Part shown: positions 63,701 to 64,000 of the stretch, one piece after another
How the letters are laid out: each line of letters starts with the position of its first letter
Position numbering within the stretch: position 1 is the stretch's first letter
Source: Micropterus salmoides
Lineage: Eukaryota; Chordata; Actinopteri; Centrarchiformes; Centrarchidae
Assembly (NCBI RefSeq): GCF_014851395.1
Contig: NW_024042261.1
Location: 34,735,942-34,799,941 of the forward strand
Direction: 5' to 3'
Length of the DNA: 64,000 nt
Notes under the pieces: generated by a model
Databases searched by the model: none
Seen by the model: the letters and a program-made list of their open reading frames with translations, nothing else
Told to the model about the DNA's origin: nothing
Made by a program: the position numbers and the translations under genes

Positions 63701-64000
63701 GGAAAGTTTAACTTGCCAACTGTTGACATTTCAATACCCAAAGGAAAAGTTGAGTGTGACCTTGATGTTGAGGGCCCTGAGGTGAAGGGGGGTAAATTTA
63801 AACTTCCAAAATTTGATGTGTCTTTACCAAAAGTGAGTCTCCCAGAGGGTGATGTCAAAGTAAAAGGCCCAGATTTCAAGGGAGGGAAGATTCAGATACC
63901 AGACATTGATATTTCACTCCCCAAAGGGAAGACCAAAGGAGAAATGGAAATTGAAGGACATGTTGGAAAAGGAGGCAAGTTTCATATGCCCTCGGTTGAT
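46127..64000 (+). CDS. prx: Periaxin, PDZ scaffold with AHNAK-like repeats; 3' end beyond window
   Basis: Exons in one continuous frame: 46127-46182, 48191-48298, 53054-53173, 54169-54328, 56272-56465, 56753-56985 and 57592-64000 (open). From the ATG at 53150 the product is at least 2340 aa. PDZ at about 16-98 (GIFVKDVLKDSPAA, then EGDQLLS, then KYEDALKILQCAEPYKVSF); linker EVKGPKAKMAKM; basic, NLS-like region at about 129-204; then repeats of the type MPxxDISLPK..GPEVKGGKF to the window end. Known for the family: periaxin links the Schwann-cell membrane to the cytoskeleton through DRP2-dystroglycan and forms PDZ-swapped dimers; it also occurs in lens fibres. PDZ and linker match periaxin better than AHNAK or AHNAK2, and pld3 upstream matches human synteny. 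Earlier exons may add an N-terminal extension or be leader. Confidence 0.9.
46860..46908. repeat. (GT)n microsatellite in prx intron
   Basis: Pure GT run of about 24 units. Confidence 0.95.
48191..48298 (+). CDS. prx: prx exon with basic Ser/Pro-rich segment, coding status uncertain
   Basis: 36 codons in frame, VKDKRRSPPSNRSPSAP and onward to a DEQESPERV end, with acceptor GTGTGGGCAG and donor GTG|GTGAGA. It is phase 0 on both sides, so skipping would keep the frame. A (CA)n tract begins 5 nt past the exon end. Ser/Pro and basic content suggests a disordered N-terminal extension, absent from human periaxin. Confidence 0.6.
48304..48345. repeat. (CA)n microsatellite at a prx donor site
   Basis: About 20 CA units starting within the donor region of the exon ending at 48298. 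Intronic CA repeats near donors are known hnRNP L binding sites that alter exon inclusion. Confidence 0.95.
48993..51443 (+). mobile_element. CR1/L2-type LINE copy, internally deleted
   Basis: Same orientation as prx. It has an endonuclease part (about 49280-49900), a middle linker, and the C-terminal part of the reverse transcriptase frame, then a 3' end TTTGGATAAAAGCATCTGCC and an AAATGTAAATGTAAAT microsatellite tail, the typical L2-type terminus. The RT catalytic core is missing. The first codons of the open frame starting at 48950 belong to the surrounding MITE. Confidence 0.8.
49280..51144 (+). pseudogene. Decayed LINE ORF2 (endonuclease and RT C-terminus)
   Basis: Pieces in shifting frames: the endonuclease starts SWNCQSAVNKADFI, with a LLALTET block, and breaks at a TAA near 49566. 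It continues in other frames with SVIYHPLG, LVLGEMNIHLD (the usual GDFN has become GEMN, losing a catalytic Asp) and a VSDYYFIQF block near 49860. After about 50440 the frame resumes with NLSKTELI, ISRLDYCNALLAGLP, LLSDLHWVPV, and the RWWNELPHGIR..KTHLF end. The RT palm with its YxDD is absent, removed by a deletion near 50380-50440. The copy is dead. Confidence 0.8.
53054..53173 (+). CDS. prx: prx exon with the probable start codon
   Basis: 40 codons, phase 0 at both ends. ATG at 53150-53152 (GAGATGG, good context) gives an N-terminus MDSEPTDE. From it, the distance to the conserved VEI(V/I)VETEA block of the PDZ is the same as in human periaxin (28 residues to the Gly after TEA), which favours this start. 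The upstream 32 codons (VQKEKLHAELKQVLSQKR and onward) are also open and look helical, so a longer form is possible. Confidence 0.75.
54130..54168 (+). promoter_or_regulatory. prx: TG-repeat 3' splice site of the PDZ exon
   Basis: The usual pyrimidine tract is replaced by about 16 TG units with one TA interruption, ending TGTTTCAG at 54168. The layout is the same as at CFTR exon 9, where a TG tract with a short T run binds TDP-43/CELF proteins and promotes skipping. Regulation here is inferred. Confidence 0.6.
54169..54328 (+). CDS. prx: prx exon: first half of PDZ domain
   Basis: 160 nt encoding residues 9-62 in part. It has VEIVVETEAEAGASGYSV, then the carboxylate-binding loop region GGGQRGIFV and KDSPAAKHLSLQEG. 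The length is not a multiple of three, so skipping would shift the frame and remove the PDZ. Confidence 0.92.
54706..54769. repeat. (AAT)n microsatellite in prx intron
   Basis: About 20 AAT units, uninterrupted. Confidence 0.95.
54838..55880 (+). repeat. Diverged repeat blocks with CTCF-like motifs
   Basis: Blocks at 54838-54956 and 55776-55880 align through TTTGGTCACxxxTTTATTTT and GTAGTT..CTGTGACCACTGGA(A/G)GGCAGT. A third (55170-55212) shares the end, TGTGACCACCGGAGGGCAGTG. Each end resembles a CTCF core on the plus strand (54935-54954, 55192-55209, 55859-55877). Between the last two is a minus-strand near-consensus CGCCCCCTGCTGGCC at 55670-55684. All lie in one prx intron. The motifs may simply belong to the repeat. 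Confidence 0.5.
56272..56465 (+). CDS. prx: prx exon: second half of PDZ and linker
   Basis: Encodes residues 62-126: GDQLLSAKVYFDNVKYEDAL, the periaxin-like LQCAEPYKVSFQLKR, then VPSMEVKGPKAKMAKM, equivalent to the human stretch just before the L/S-periaxin divergence. The donor is ATG|GTAATC. Reading on into the intron gives VINYILK and a stop. Confidence 0.93.
56753..56985 (+). CDS. prx: prx exon: basic nuclear-localisation region
   Basis: Encodes residues 127-204. It has basic clusters KVKKKRGGR and GLKRLKENRR, an acidic-flanked block DVDVEFSLPKF (human: DVEFSFPKF), and a final KAKRRIR that continues as FPRMK in the next exon (human RRRLQLPRL). In mammals this part of L-periaxin holds the nuclear import signal; the local match supports the same role. 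Confidence 0.92.
57592..64000 (+). CDS. prx: prx giant repeat exon, incomplete at window end
   Basis: 6409 nt without an in-frame stop, ending mid-exon. Residues 205 to about 370 are linker; then modules of about 25-35 residues repeat to the end, each with MPxx(D)ISLPK, a Lys/Glu/Gly spacer and (I)EGPEVKGGKF. The module is the AHNAK type rather than the short pentad-like VPEMKLPKV units of mammalian periaxin. Predicted extended, low complexity, charge-balanced; no catalytic domain. Higher-order in-frame duplications of 96, 372 and 852 bp are visible. Long open frames on the minus strand here are shadows of the repeat. Confidence 0.93.
59105..59296 (+). repeat. prx: 96-bp tandem duplication in prx repeat exon
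   Basis: Two virtually identical 96-bp units start at 59105 and 59201 (GGAGCAAAGATCAACATGCC...). Each codes 32 residues and keeps the frame. Confidence 0.9.
61071..62774 (+). repeat. prx: 852-bp duplication in prx repeat exon
   Basis: The sequence from GCAAGTTTCACATGCCCTCGG at 61071 recurs at 61923, an offset of 852 bp (284 codons). The first 440 bp or so are nearly identical; the rest is more diverged, with small in-frame length changes. Confidence 0.85.
62885..63720 (+). repeat. prx: 372-bp tandem repeats in prx repeat exon
   Basis: GGTGACATGTCACTCCCTAA occurs at 62885, 63257 and 63629, a spacing of exactly 372 bp (124 codons). The first two units are almost identical through their length; the third diverges after about 90 bp. 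Confidence 0.9.

Noticed and set aside
58837..63879. Long Ser/Pro/Phe-rich open frames on the minus strand opposite the prx repeat exon
   Set aside because: They recur with the repeat period and mirror its codons; no splice or start context. They are shadows of the plus-strand repeat.

Overview
The window reads as nuclear DNA of a ray-finned fish, most likely a teleost. The genes are split into short exons with GT-AG introns. There are many long (CA)n/(TG)n tracts, and the intergenic DNA carries fish-type elements: a Penelope-like retroelement with a GIY-YIG domain, a CR1/L2-type LINE, tRNA-derived SINEs with an L2-like tail, and long-inverted-repeat MITEs. No bacterial or viral gene was seen.

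Layout. (1) 1-4.56 kb: no gene recognised. (2) 4.6-16.3 kb, + strand: a complete pld3 gene, with promoter, non-coding exon 1, 11 coding exons (484 aa) and a long 3' UTR. (3) 16.3-46.1 kb: almost gene-free. It holds two candidate promoter/5'-exon clusters (about 17.3-18.2 kb and 35.7-36.1 kb), one orphan candidate exon (28.0 kb), a broken Penelope-like element (33.2-34.7 kb), a near-perfect 60-bp inverted repeat (34.9-35.0 kb), and several SINE/MITE-type repeats. (4) 46.1-64.0 kb, + strand: the 5' part of a periaxin gene (prx). It has a PDZ domain, a basic nuclear-localisation region and a giant repeat-coding last exon still open at the window edge. Its second recognised intron contains a LINE inserted in a MITE.

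Biology. PLD3 is a type II membrane glycoprotein of the endolysosome with two HKD motifs. Periaxin is a PDZ scaffold of myelinating Schwann cells and lens fibres in mammals. They are not expected to work together; their adjacency is conserved synteny, since human PLD3 and PRX also lie close together. The paralogous pair PLD4 and AHNAK2 also lie side by side in human, so this window looks like one arm of an ancient duplicated block. The fish periaxin has a PRX-type PDZ and linker but AHNAK-like repeats, which is the most interesting feature here.

Beyond the two genes, the points most worth checking are: possible intron-retention isoforms of periaxin, TG-repeat 3' splice sites, a CLEAR-like motif at the pld3 promoter, the 60-bp hairpin, and recent in-frame 96/372/852-bp duplications inside the periaxin repeat exon.
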